Assembly: GCF_017068455.1 (NCBI RefSeq)
Contig: NZ_CP070608.1
Location: 4,073,994 to 4,137,993 of the forward strand
Reading direction: 5' to 3'
Source of the DNA: Fulvivirga lutea
GTDB taxonomy: Bacteria > Bacteroidota > Bacteroidia > Cytophagales > Cyclobacteriaceae
DNA length: 64,000 nucleotides
Part shown: in pieces, positions 1 to 7,766 of the stretch
Layout of the letters: each line of letters opens with the position of its first letter
How positions within the stretch are numbered: position 1 is the first letter of the stretch
The notes under the pieces: model-generated
Told to the model about the DNA's origin: nothing
Database searches by the model: none
The model's input: the letters and a program-made list of their open reading frames with translations, nothing else
Translations under genes and position numbers: made by a program

Positions 1-390
1 AGTATTTTGGATGACTACCTTAAAAGAATGAAAGAAAAAGATGAGAAAGGATTTAAAGAACTGATAGACAAAACTAAAGCCGCTAAGGATAGCATCGATC
101 AATTATTTATTCCACTCATTGGTGAGGACAATTCCACCAAACAAGGCATAATAGCAACAGAGTTCCCTACTGTTGATGACCGCTTTCAGAGTGCATATTT
201 CTATTTAGCTACCACTTTACACAAACCGGGAGCAACTGAAGAGCGCTTATTAAATCAGGCTATTGAAATGATGAAACCTGAAATTGAAAAAGTAGATAGC
301 TTTTTCACCACCACCTGGAGTTCTTTAAAAGCGGAATTAGAAAAAGTTGACCTCTCCCCTTTTAAGGAGTACGAGCCCCTAATTAAATAA
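1..390 (+). CDS. C-terminal end of a probable VPS10/BNR-repeat (sortilin-like) protein, 5' truncated
   Basis: The reading frame is open from the first base of the window, so the gene starts upstream; the TTG at base 7 is not a convincing start. About 129 codons are visible. They are hydrophilic and helical, rich in Lys and Glu. The tail, with a Phe-Phe/Trp segment and an end reading FKEYEPLIK, resembles the helical C-terminus that follows the beta-propeller repeats in large VPS10/sortilin-like BNR proteins of Bacteroidota. That assignment comes from recalled similarity of the tail only; no propeller repeat is in view. A strong intrinsic terminator follows within 20 nt, so this is the end of its transcription unit. 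Confidence 0.5.
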   Translation, partial: SILDDYLKRMKEKDEKGFKELIDKTKAAKDSIDQLFIPLIGEDNSTKQGIIATEFPTVDDRFQSAYFYLATTLHKPGATEERLLNQAIEMMKPEIEKVDSFFTTTWSSLKAELEKVDLSPFKEYEPLIK

Positions 391-409
391 TTGAGAATGA
401 ATTACTACG

Positions 410-438
410 AAGCCCTTGCCAAAAGCAAGGGCTTTTTT
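410..438 (+). terminator. Rho-independent terminator after the first gene
   Basis: A perfect 10-bp stem (AAGCCCTTGC / GCAAGGGCTT) with a short A-rich loop runs directly into a T tract. It lies 20 nt after the upstream stop codon and only about 14 nt before the glsA start. Confidence 0.85.
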
Positions 439-452
439 GTTACTTTCAACCA

Positions 453-1367
453 ATGGACTATCAACGAATACTGGAAGAAATTGCGGACGAAGTAAAACCT
501 CTTCTTAAAAATGGAGTTGTCGCAAATTACATTCCTGAACTGGCCAAAATACAACAAGACAAATTCGGCATGTATTTGCTCACACTTGATCAGGAGCCTT
601 ATGCCGTAGGAGATTACGATGAAAAGTTTTCTATTCAAAGTATCTCAAAAGTATTTATGTTGGCCATGGCCGTTGGCAAGTGTAAGGAAAAGGTGTATCG
701 CAGGGTTGATGTAGAACCATCAGGTGATCCGTTTAATTCGTTGGTTCAACTTGAATATGAAGAAGGTATACCAAGAAACCCTTTCATCAACTCAGGTGCG
801 CTGGTAGTGACAGATATGCTCATTTCTAACCTAAGTGATCCACGGGGTGAATTTTTGGAATACGTTAATAAACTCACGGGTCAGGACGATATACGATACA
901 ATGAAAAAGTTGCTGCCAGCGAGAAGCTGCTAGGCTTCAAAAATGCTGCTATGGTTAACTTAATGAAATCCTACGGCAATATTCATAATGATATCGAAGA
1001 AGTGCTGGATTTGTATTTCGATTTCTGCTCCATTGAAATGACATGCCACGAGCTTGCCAAAGCGTTCAGAGTTTTCGCCAATCACGGAAAGGGTGTTATT
1101 GACTCGCACAGATATTTAACCAAAAGCCAGTTTAAAAGAATTGCTGCAATTATGCTTACATGTGGTTTCTATGATGAAGCCGGTGAATTTGCATTTCGTG
1201 TAGGTTTGCCAGGAAAAAGTGGTGTAGGTGGGGGAATTGCAGCTATTCTCCCTAACGAATATAGCATTGTTGTTTGGAGCCCCGGATTAAATAGAAAGGG
1301 TAATTCACTAGCAGGAATGAAGGCATTGGAGCTATTTACCACAAAAACAACCTCCTCTATCTTTTAA
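453..1367 (+). CDS. glsA: Glutaminase A
   Basis: Hydrolyses L-glutamine to glutamate and ammonia in the cytoplasm. The 304-residue length is normal for the serine-dependent beta-lactamase-like glutaminase family. The catalytic SxxK motif is visible as S63-I-S-K66, and the family features GDPFNS (about residues 91-96), NPFINSGA (about 109-116) and a GKSGVGGG segment near the C-terminus are intact. The N-terminal MDYQRILEEI matches the usual start of the family, so the ATG at 453 is the likely start. This leaves only a very short gap after the preceding terminator hairpin, so the glsA promoter must overlap that hairpin or the end of the upstream gene. The gene appears monocistronic. Confidence 0.95.
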   Translation: MDYQRILEEIADEVKPLLKNGVVANYIPELAKIQQDKFGMYLLTLDQEPYAVGDYDEKFSIQSISKVFMLAMAVGKCKEKVYRRVDVEPSGDPFNSLVQLEYEEGIPRNPFINSGALVVTDMLISNLSDPRGEFLEYVNKLTGQDDIRYNEKVAASEKLLGFKNAAMVNLMKSYGNIHNDIEEVLDLYFDFCSIEMTCHELAKAFRVFANHGKGVIDSHRYLTKSQFKRIAAIMLTCGFYDEAGEFAFRVGLPGKSGVGGGIAAILPNEYSIVVWSPGLNRKGNSLAGMKALELFTTKTTSSIF

Positions 1368-1377
1368 TTTTTGGACA

Positions 1378-1408
1378 AAAAAAGAAGTGCTCCGGTCAAG
1401 AGCACTTC
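1378..1408 (-). terminator. Terminator for the minus-strand DUF3108-like gene
   Basis: A 9-bp perfect stem (GAAGTGCTC / GAGCACTTC) with a 7-nt loop. Read on the minus strand it is followed by a run of seven T residues; on the plus strand there is no T run. It therefore serves the minus-strand gene ending at 1512, about 100 nt away, and lies just beyond the glsA stop. Confidence 0.7.
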
Positions 1409-1511
1409 CAAGGTCAAAAACTCAAAATAATAGGATAAATATTTTTATCCCAATAACAACACTGCTAATATAACAAAGAATTAGCTAAAATGATTTGAGC
1501 ATGTAAGCTTT

Positions 1512-2177
1512 TTATTCAAAAGAGGTTAAAAGACTCACTCCCATTAACTTCCCGTTTTGTTTATAGCTCTCAGCCTTTACCATTCCTACATCCTTAGCTA
1601 TCCAATCAACTCCATTCATCTCTATGGACATCATCGTTTTAGTAATGATTTTGTAAGAAATTTTATAACACTCAAAAGTACCGGCTGGTGTAGTTATACT
1701 TTCAATACCTTGTACTTTTCTGTCTGTAATTTTTGTCTCCATTGTAAAAGGTATCTGTCCAGAAATTGTAATTGAAGCTTCTGGCAATTCATCTCCTACA
1801 CTCAAACTTTCAGGAATTACCATATTTTCTGTTTCTATCTGCAGATCCATATCCTCAAAAGATTCCATCATTTCCTGAGGAAAAAACCTCGACATATCCA
1901 TAGAAATAGTTCCATCATCGCAAGTCATTTCAATTTCGTTTTCCAACTCTAGCTTATCTTTCTTATCGTAACTCTTAAAAGCTAAAGTTGCTTCCCAACC
2001 GTTTGATGTTTCAGTTAAAGACTTTACCGAATTCACCTGACGTGAGGTGACTTTATCTTTATCGGTATAATTGGTTATTTCCCATGTGGAGCCTTCTTTA
2101 AAATTATAGAAGGGATTGCACTGAGAATAAGAAAATTGAAAAAGCAAGCATAGACAAAGTGTAAGTAATGTTCTCAT
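1512..2177 (-). CDS. Secreted DUF3108/TapB-like protein
   Basis: A 221-residue protein with a clear N-terminal signal peptide (hydrophobic residues 3-16, then FSYSQC). The mature part is a mostly beta protein: a WEITNY-type opening, a MIPESLSVGDELP-like stretch and a TPAGTFECYKISYK segment. This pattern is typical of the DUF3108 / 'TapB family' lipid-binding-like barrel proteins common in Bacteroidota. It probably acts in the periplasm or at the outer membrane. No enzymatic motif is visible and its function is unknown. It is transcribed alone, divergently from the sigma-54 regulator, and has its own terminator. Confidence 0.65.
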   Translation of the reverse strand: MRTLLTLCLCLLFQFSYSQCNPFYNFKEGSTWEITNYTDKDKVTSRQVNSVKSLTETSNGWEATLAFKSYDKKDKLELENEIEMTCDDGTISMDMSRFFPQEMMESFEDMDLQIETENMVIPESLSVGDELPEASITISGQIPFTMETKITDRKVQGIESITTPAGTFECYKISYKIITKTMMSIEMNGVDWIAKDVGMVKAESYKQNGKLMGVSLLTSFE

Positions 2178-2206
2178 AGTTAATGATTTGGTTGGAGGGA
2201 ATGTAC

Positions 2207-2214
2207 CAAACCTA
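2207..2214 (-). promoter_or_regulatory. Candidate -7 element for the DUF3108-like gene
   Basis: TAGGTTTG on the minus strand matches the Bacteroidota -7 consensus TAnnTTTG and lies 30 nt upstream of the start codon. No good TTTG -33 element is seen at the expected 19-nt spacing, so this is a weak call. Confidence 0.3.
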
Positions 2215-2239
2215 AAGCAGAAATAAAAGCGTAATTAAG

Positions 2240-2275
2240 TGTTCATTATCGAACAATTTAGTACATTACTGAACA
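2240..2275. promoter_or_regulatory. Candidate operator: TGTTC/GAACA half-sites
   Basis: In the divergent intergenic region a perfect inverted repeat TGTTC-N6-GAACA (2240-2255) is followed by another GAACA at 2271-2275, 20 nt from the first GAACA and so two helical turns away. This arrangement would suit a dimeric DNA-binding protein, possibly an enhancer-type site for the adjacent sigma-54 regulator. That link is inference. Confidence 0.35.
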
Positions 2276-2360
2276 TCCGTTTAATTATTATCAGTGTTTA
2301 AACGCTTTCAGGCTTTTGGCACCATATTTAGTATAGTACTCTGAGCCAAAAAATAACCAC

Positions 2361-3737
2361 GTGGAAAAATCCGGTAAAATATTAATGATCGATGATGATG
2401 AAGATGTGCTATTAGCCGCTAAGCTTCTACTTAAAAAACAATCACATCAGGTGATCATCGAAAAAAATCCAAAGAAGATTCCTTTCTTACTAAACAATGA
2501 TACGTATGATGTGATTTTGTTGGACATGAACTTCAGCAAAGACATTACCAGCGGTAAAGAGGGTTTTTATTGGTTGAATCAAATATTAGAAAAAGATCCA
2601 TCGGCTGTGGTTATTTTAATTACAGCCTATGGTGATGTTGAAATGGCCGTAAAAGCACTAAAAGAGGGTGCTACTGACTTTGTGCTCAAGCCCTGGCAAA
2701 ACGAAAAACTTATTGCTACCATTTCTACGGCTATTAAATTGAAGGAATCATACAAAGAGGTAGACAAACTTAAAAAAGCCAAGGAGTTACTGGAGGCTGA
2801 AATCAATCAACCATTCAAAAATATTATTGGCAAAAGCCGAGCAATAAGAGAAGTATTCTCATTAATAGATAAAGTAGCCGAAACCGATGCTAATGTATTG
2901 ATTCTTGGAGAAAATGGTACTGGAAAAGAATTGGTAGCGCGAGCTATTCATCAACGTTCGAAAAGAAAAACCAACCCATTTACAAGTGTGGATATGGGTG
3001 CCATTTCTGAATCCTTGTTTGAGAGCGAACTTTTTGGACATAAGAAAGGAGCATTTACTGATGCCAAAGAAGATAAAGTTGGAAAATTTGAGTTAGCTAA
3101 TGAAGGCACTCTTTTCTTGGATGAAATAGGCAACCTCAATACATCTCTACAATCGAAAATTCTCTCAAGCCTGCAGAATAGAGAAATAACCCCACTTGGA
3201 AGTAATGAAAGTAAGGAAATAAACATGAGGCTCGTAAGTGCCACTAATATGGACTTGAATGACATGGTTAGTTCAGGAACATTCAGACAAGATTTACTTT
3301 ACAGACTCAATACAGTTGAAATAAAAATACCTGCTCTAAGAGATAGACCTGAAGATATTCCACTCCTGGCGAACCATTTTTTAGACAAGTACGCTAAAAA
3401 ATATAGGAAGAACGTAAATAAAATTTCTAGTGAGGCGCTGGATTACCTTAAACGCTATGACTGGCCTGGAAATATCAGGGAGTTGGAACATGCCATTGAA
3501 CGAGCCATTATTATGAATGATTCTGAAGTAATAGAAGCCTCCTATTTCTCGTTTCTAAATACTTCAAACTCATCGAATGATGATATTTTATCGGGCGATC
3601 TTAACCTGGACATAGTTGAAAAAAATGCCATTAAAAAAGCCATTAGCATTCATTCGGGCAACATATCTAAAGCTGCTGATGAACTTGGTTTAACAAGGGC
3701 ATCACTCTACAGAAGGCTGGAAAAGCATGGACTTTAG
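2361..3737 (+). CDS. Sigma-54-dependent response regulator, NtrC family
   Basis: A 458-residue activator with three domains. The receiver domain (about 5-120) has the acidic cluster D11-D12-D13, phosphoacceptor D55 in VILLDMN, and K110-P111. The AAA+ domain (about 153-385) has Walker A GENGTGKE at 173-180 and Walker B LFLDEI at 241-246. The C-terminal Fis-type helix-turn-helix covers about 434-458. The sigma-54 contact loop reads GAFTDA (220-225) instead of GAFTGA. The start is GTG at 2361. The stop overlaps the following kinase gene by 11 nt in another frame, so the two form a translationally coupled two-component pair. Its targets cannot be deduced here. Confidence 0.93.
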   Translation: MEKSGKILMIDDDEDVLLAAKLLLKKQSHQVIIEKNPKKIPFLLNNDTYDVILLDMNFSKDITSGKEGFYWLNQILEKDPSAVVILITAYGDVEMAVKALKEGATDFVLKPWQNEKLIATISTAIKLKESYKEVDKLKKAKELLEAEINQPFKNIIGKSRAIREVFSLIDKVAETDANVLILGENGTGKELVARAIHQRSKRKTNPFTSVDMGAISESLFESELFGHKKGAFTDAKEDKVGKFELANEGTLFLDEIGNLNTSLQSKILSSLQNREITPLGSNESKEINMRLVSATNMDLNDMVSSGTFRQDLLYRLNTVEIKIPALRDRPEDIPLLANHFLDKYAKKYRKNVNKISSEALDYLKRYDWPGNIRELEHAIERAIIMNDSEVIEASYFSFLNTSNSSNDDILSGDLNLDIVEKNAIKKAISIHSGNISKAADELGLTRASLYRRLEKHGL

Positions 3738-5088
3738 TGATTTAAAAAAGAATGCGTTAATAAGGGTTGGATTACTAACCCTCACTCTTTTTATTTTTTG
3801 CTACACACTATTTAACAATGGTTTTATAATCACTCAGGCCATTCTAATTGCACTTGCAGGACTACAGGTGGCTTCAATGATCAAATTTCTTAGCTCTAAT
3901 AAACAGGAAAATGAAGATGTGCGCATTTTTCTACAATCCTTATCGGAGGATGTGATAAAAAAGAAATATCCGATAAATACGGATAATCCTAATTTAAATG
4001 CACTCCATGCAGCTTTAAACAAATTCATTTCCAACAACACTTCCAATAAAAGAGAAAAAGAGGCTGATTTTCAGTATCTGAAAAATATTGTTCAACATAT
4101 TGGAATAGGAATTATCACTTTCAAAAAAGACGGCACTGTGCAGATATGTAATTCAGCTGCAAAAAAATTATTACGTACAGAAAATCTTAAAAATATTCAT
4201 GACCTAAAAACCATCGATCCATTATTGGTTGATACTATTATTCGATTAAGAACGGGGGGTCGAGATTTGGTAAAAATTGAATTAAATGGCGAAATATTTC
4301 AGTTGGCCATTTATGCCATTGAGCTTACTCTTCGTGGTGAAGTTTATAAACTCATCTCCTTACAAAACATACAAAGTGAGTTAGAAGAAAAGGAGATGGA
4401 GGCATGGCAAAATCTTGTGCGGGTGTTAACGCATGAAATAATGAACTCCGTTACTCCTATCAGCTCACTTGCAAATACGGTAGACCAGGAATTGCAAACT
4501 CAATTGGCTAACGGCAAGGAGATGAACCAAATGAGTAATGATGAAGTCGAAGACTTACACCTGGCACTTCAGACCATAAAGAAGAGAAGCGAAGGGCTCA
4601 TAAAGTTTGTTCAGGATTTTAGAAACCTTACTCAAGTGGCCACACCAACCATAAAAGAAATAGCCGTTGCCGAGCTAATAGATGATATACTTTTGCTACT
4701 TAAAAAGGAGATTGAAAATAACCAGATTCAAATTCATAAAAATATAGCACCTGATTTAACCATTAAAGCAGACAGGCACATGATTGAGCAAGTGCTTATT
4801 AATATTATTAAAAATGCCACACAAGCTTTTGATGAGCAAGCGAACAGGTTAATACAGGTTACCGCTGAGTTAGATGAGAAAAAGAGGCCTGTTATTAGTA
4901 TTCGTGATAATGGTAATGGAATTGAGGAAGAGGCGCTGCAAAAAATATTTATCCCTTTTTTTACCACGAAGAAAGATGGCTCCGGCATTGGTCTGAGCCT
5001 TTCAAGGCAAATAATGAGGAAACATCAGGGTAGTTTAAGTGTTAAATCACAAATAGATGAGGGTACCGAGTTCTTTTTGCGATTTTAA
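3727..5088 (+). CDS. Sensor histidine kinase paired with the sigma-54 regulator (NtrB/AtoS-like)
   Basis: A 453-residue membrane kinase. Two adjacent transmembrane helices (about 12-30 and 33-53) leave almost no periplasmic loop, so it probably senses a cytoplasmic or membrane signal. A PAS-like region lies at about 115-215. The dimerisation/phosphoacceptor helix has H236 in LTHEIMN. The ATPase domain shows the N box (NIIKNATQAF), G1 box (DNGNGIEEE) and G2 box (GSGIGLSLSRQ). It starts at the ATG overlapping the regulator's 3' end and should phosphorylate D55 of that protein. Confidence 0.93.
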   Translation: MDFSDLKKNALIRVGLLTLTLFIFCYTLFNNGFIITQAILIALAGLQVASMIKFLSSNKQENEDVRIFLQSLSEDVIKKKYPINTDNPNLNALHAALNKFISNNTSNKREKEADFQYLKNIVQHIGIGIITFKKDGTVQICNSAAKKLLRTENLKNIHDLKTIDPLLVDTIIRLRTGGRDLVKIELNGEIFQLAIYAIELTLRGEVYKLISLQNIQSELEEKEMEAWQNLVRVLTHEIMNSVTPISSLANTVDQELQTQLANGKEMNQMSNDEVEDLHLALQTIKKRSEGLIKFVQDFRNLTQVATPTIKEIAVAELIDDILLLLKKEIENNQIQIHKNIAPDLTIKADRHMIEQVLINIIKNATQAFDEQANRLIQVTAELDEKKRPVISIRDNGNGIEEEALQKIFIPFFTTKKDGSGIGLSLSRQIMRKHQGSLSVKSQIDEGTEFFLRF

Positions 5089-5105
5089 TAATTTTCATAG
5101 ATTTA
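5076..5105 (+). promoter_or_regulatory. Candidate promoter for the acyl carrier protein gene
   Basis: TTTG at 5076-5079, an 18-nt spacer, then TAGATTTA at 5098-5105, ending 26 nt before the ACP start. It overlaps the stop codon of the kinase gene. Confidence 0.4.
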
Positions 5106-5131
5106 CGGATTGCTTTTTATAGATTCAACCA

Positions 5132-5368
5132 ATGGATATAAATAATACAATCACCAAAATATTAGTCGATAAGTTAGGTATAGCAGAAACGGAGGTAACT
5201 CCAGATGCCAACTTCATCAAAGATTTAGGAATAGACTCACTTGACTATGCAGAATTGGTGATGGAGTTTGAGCAGACTTTTAATATCAGGATTCCTGATG
5301 AAGATGCCGAGCAACTACAAACTATTAATCAGGCCGTAGCTTATATTGACAAAAAAATGAAGGGCTAA
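5132..5368 (+). CDS. Acyl carrier protein (secondary copy)
   Basis: A 78-residue ACP that carries acyl groups on a 4'-phosphopantetheine attached to S36 in the motif GIDSLD. The four-helix pattern and acidic helix II (YAELVMEFEQTF) are intact. It is not beside fabF or other fatty-acid genes and differs from the usual DSLDTVELIMEFE form of the primary Bacteroidota AcpP, so I infer a secondary or specialised carrier. No partner acyl enzyme is adjacent; the upstream kinase gene is the only plus-strand neighbour. Confidence 0.88.
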   Translation: MDINNTITKILVDKLGIAETEVTPDANFIKDLGIDSLDYAELVMEFEQTFNIRIPDEDAEQLQTINQAVAYIDKKMKG

Positions 5369-5607
5369 ACGTTTAGTGCCAAAGCTTCTTCTGTTTTGGC
5401 ATAATATTCCGGGCAGCACACCTTAATTTCTGTTCTTAAAGCTGAAATTTTCGTATTGTTTACGTGAAGAATTATTTGGCCTTCTTCACCGCAATTTGGA
5501 CACTTTAATAGCTCAACGTCTTGTTTTAAAGACTCACAAAGCATGTCCACTACCTGAGCTTCTCTCGGAGTAATGTTTAATTGATCAACACTTAGTGATA
5601 CTTTCAT
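5365..5607 (-). CDS. Small zinc-ribbon-like protein, unknown function
   Basis: An 80-residue protein with a central C36-P-N-C39 pair and a second C64-C65 pair in KVCCPEYY, consistent with a small zinc ribbon. No known family is recognised. It has a start ATG and a well-placed promoter element (5658-5665). Its 3' end overlaps the ACP gene convergently by 4 nt. The neighbour on the same strand is a YopX-domain gene, so the two may have arrived or be used together. Confidence 0.55.
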   Translation of the reverse strand: MKVSLSVDQLNITPREAQVVDMLCESLKQDVELLKCPNCGEEGQIILHVNNTKISALRTEIKVCCPEYYAKTEEALALNV

Positions 5608-5657
5608 TTAGTTGGTATAGTTAGAATAGCGTGTGCGTATAAAAACGTTTTGCAGTG

Positions 5658-5665
5658 CAAAGGTA
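5658..5665 (-). promoter_or_regulatory. -7 promoter element for the zinc-ribbon-like gene
   Basis: TACCTTTG (minus strand) is a perfect match to TAnnTTTG and identical to the rpsL element. It lies about 50 nt upstream of the start codon, just beyond the YopX stop. A TTTG -33 box is not clear; the region is T-rich. Confidence 0.4.
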
Positions 5666-5669
5666 ACCA

Positions 5670-6008
5670 CTATTTTGAAGAAAAAGATTCTGGCGATTCA
5701 AAAACGCTGCACAATTTTACACCCTTCTCCATTTCTGCTGAGTTAAACGGACGATGGCTACCTCCAATTTCGTTAACTAGTGTCCAGGAAAATGACTCAT
5801 TATTCCATTTGACAATGGCTTTTTCAGTACCAAAAAGCAAAATATCGCCTTCGTATACTTCGCTCCCGCTTTTATCATGTAAGCCGGTAAATTGCAGCAA
5901 CACATGATCTTCTTTGACAAGAACGCCTTTCACACAATCGATCTGGTTTAAGCGCATTAACAGCTTAGTATCTTTATTCCAGGCTTTGAATTTGAATTGC
6001 CGTTCCAA
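5670..6008 (-). CDS. YopX-domain protein
   Basis: A 112-residue protein recognised by FKAWNKDTK near the N-terminus, QFTGLHDKSGSEVYEGDIL in the middle and a KWNNESFSW segment; these define the YopX fold found mostly in phage and mobile-element genes. The start is TTG at 6008, supported by a strong AAGGAGG Shine-Dalgarno site 5 nt upstream, which is unusual in this window. No other phage genes are nearby, so it is an orphan. Its function is unknown. Confidence 0.8.
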   Translation of the reverse strand: MERQFKFKAWNKDTKLLMRLNQIDCVKGVLVKEDHVLLQFTGLHDKSGSEVYEGDILLFGTEKAIVKWNNESFSWTLVNEIGGSHRPFNSAEMEKGVKLCSVFESPESFSSK

Positions 6009-6013
6009 TATTT

Positions 6014-6020
6014 CCTCCTT
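6014..6020 (-). promoter_or_regulatory. Strong Shine-Dalgarno site of the YopX gene
   Basis: AAGGAGG on the minus strand, 5 nt from the TTG start at 6008. It decides the start, since no ATG is available, and contrasts with the SD-poor genes around it. Confidence 0.65.
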
Positions 6021-6202
6021 TTTTAGCTAAAACAAGCGACATTTATCATCAAAATACTTAAATATATTTTATTGATCAGCATCGACAACAATTTAAGCTT
6101 GTTCTTTCAATAGCACATGTATATTAAAAATTTATCAATCCAAATAATGCTTAAGTCTGTAAGGTGACTTTCCATTTTTAAAATAATTCAGAGATTTATA
6201 GA

Positions 6203-7063
6203 ATGGTAAAAGTTTTTGAAGGCAAGGAATTCAATTCTCTTTTGGCGCTACTGACTAATCATGCCAAGGAACTCCATGAGTTAGAAAGGTATAATAACTT
6301 AATTAGCATCTTATGGAACAGGTGCCATAATCCTGTAACATTTTATGTTGATGGAGCTGAAACCACACTATTGCCCAACCAGATTACTACTTACACCTAT
6401 TTACATGTTCTTAAATTTCCCAAAGACACCCCCGAACTCACCTCTTTTAATTTTAATCGGGAGTTTTACTGCATCATAGATCACGATCAGGAAGTTTCAT
6501 GCAATGGAATTTTATTTTTTGGGAGCTCTAACCAACACATAATCGATTTGGTAGAAGAAGAGATAGAAAAGTTTGAAATGCTCTTCCATGTTTTTGTTGA
6601 CGAATTTAGTACGCGTGATAATATCCAGGAAGAAATGTTAAGGATGTTATTAAAGCGATTAATCATAAAAGTGACCAGAATAGCTAAAAAGCAGATTATC
6701 CAATCTGAAATGGAAGACAGCCAAATAGATTTAATCCGGAAGTTTAATGTACTTGTAGAGCAAAATTATAAACTAAAACACCAGGTATCTGACTATGCAG
6801 AACTGCTTTTTAAGTCACCAAAAACATTATCCAACCTATTTTCAAAGTTTAGCAATAGCACTCCGCTGCAGATAATTCAGGAGCGAATTATTTTGGAAGG
6901 AAAACGTCTTTTACTCTATACCGATAAAAGTGTAAAGGAAATTGCTTACGAGCTGGGGTTTGAAGATGCCGGTAGTTTTCATAAAGTTTTTAAGCGTTTA
7001 ATTAAGCAAACACCCCTTGAATTCAAGCAGCAAATGCGTTCTGAAAAAGCCAGTGTACAATAG
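6203..7063 (+). CDS. AraC-family transcriptional regulator
   Basis: A 286-residue regulator. The C-terminal ~100 residues hold the two helix-turn-helix motifs: YAELLFKSPKTLSNLFSKF, then VKEIAYELGFEDAGSFHKVF followed by KRLIKQTPLEFKQQ. The N-terminal ~180 residues are a ligand or dimerisation domain with short beta strands and a later helical part, typical of Bacteroidota AraC proteins. It lies 124 nt upstream of a CMD-family gene and a cupredoxin gene on the same strand, its likely targets (inference). Confidence 0.88.
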   Translation: MVKVFEGKEFNSLLALLTNHAKELHELERYNNLISILWNRCHNPVTFYVDGAETTLLPNQITTYTYLHVLKFPKDTPELTSFNFNREFYCIIDHDQEVSCNGILFFGSSNQHIIDLVEEEIEKFEMLFHVFVDEFSTRDNIQEEMLRMLLKRLIIKVTRIAKKQIIQSEMEDSQIDLIRKFNVLVEQNYKLKHQVSDYAELLFKSPKTLSNLFSKFSNSTPLQIIQERIILEGKRLLLYTDKSVKEIAYELGFEDAGSFHKVFKRLIKQTPLEFKQQMRSEKASVQ

Positions 7064-7187
7064 AAAAATGCACATTGGGAAGTATTGACACTCTATCGGG
7101 AAGAGTAGCCTCTCACCTGCCTGTATTGTTGCCGTAAAATTGTATCGTAATCAAAACGAAACATTTTAAAAATTAAACAAAACAGAT

Positions 7188-7739
7188 ATGGCAACGCAAA
7201 TAAATGTTCCAACAAAAAATGAAGTAAGTGCTAACAATCAGGCAATATTTGATCAGCTTGAAAAAGGACTAGGTTTTGTACCTAACCTTTACGCTACGTA
7301 TGCTCACAACGAGACGGCTTTAGCAGACTACCTTGCACTTCAAAACAGAAAAAGTACATTAACAGCTAAAGAAAGAGAAGTAATCAATTTAGTTGTTTCG
7401 CAAGTAAATGAGTGTAACTATTGCTTGGCTGCTCACACTGCATTAGGCAAAATGAACGGTTTTACAGACGACCAAATTTTAGAGATTAGAACTGGTAATG
7501 TTTCATTCAATGAGAAATTAAATGCTCTTGCGGCTTTTGTTAAAAATATTACTGAAAACAGAAGCAAACCAAGTTCTGATGCCGTTGATAATTTATTCAA
7601 CGCTGGCTATACAAAAGCCAACTTGGTGGATATTATCATGGTAATAGGTGATAAAATTATCAGCAACTTTATACATGGTGCTACTCAAATTCCTGTAGAC
7701 TTCCCAGCTGCACCTGAATTAGAGACTATTAACGCATAA
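7188..7739 (+). CDS. Carboxymuconolactone decarboxylase family protein (AhpD-like)
   Basis: A 183-residue all-helical protein with the AhpD-type redox motif E75-C76-N-Y-C79-L-A-A-H83. Family members with this ExxCxxCxxxH arrangement act as peroxidase or alkylhydroperoxidase partners with a thiol pair, not as true decarboxylases. The next ORF begins immediately after the stop and encodes a cupredoxin, so the two are probably co-transcribed. The AraC regulator upstream suggests inducible expression, perhaps by an electrophile or oxidant; that is inference. Confidence 0.88.
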   Translation: MATQINVPTKNEVSANNQAIFDQLEKGLGFVPNLYATYAHNETALADYLALQNRKSTLTAKEREVINLVVSQVNECNYCLAAHTALGKMNGFTDDQILEIRTGNVSFNEKLNALAAFVKNITENRSKPSSDAVDNLFNAGYTKANLVDIIMVIGDKIISNFIHGATQIPVDFPAAPELETINA

Positions 7740-7766
7740 TTGAATAAACCCTTAAACTATTATAAA

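Noticed and set aside
2316..2334. Full sigma-54 promoter before the response regulator
   Set aside because: The -24 box TTGGCAC is good but the -12 position reads AG instead of GC, so it is kept only as a hypothesis.
5650..5907. Plus-strand open frame opposite the YopX gene
   Set aside because: The minus-strand frame has clear YopX motifs and a Shine-Dalgarno site; the plus frame has neither.
7740..7766. TTG at 7740 as the cupredoxin start
   Set aside because: It would place nine extra residues before a good signal peptide; the ATG at 7767 fits export.
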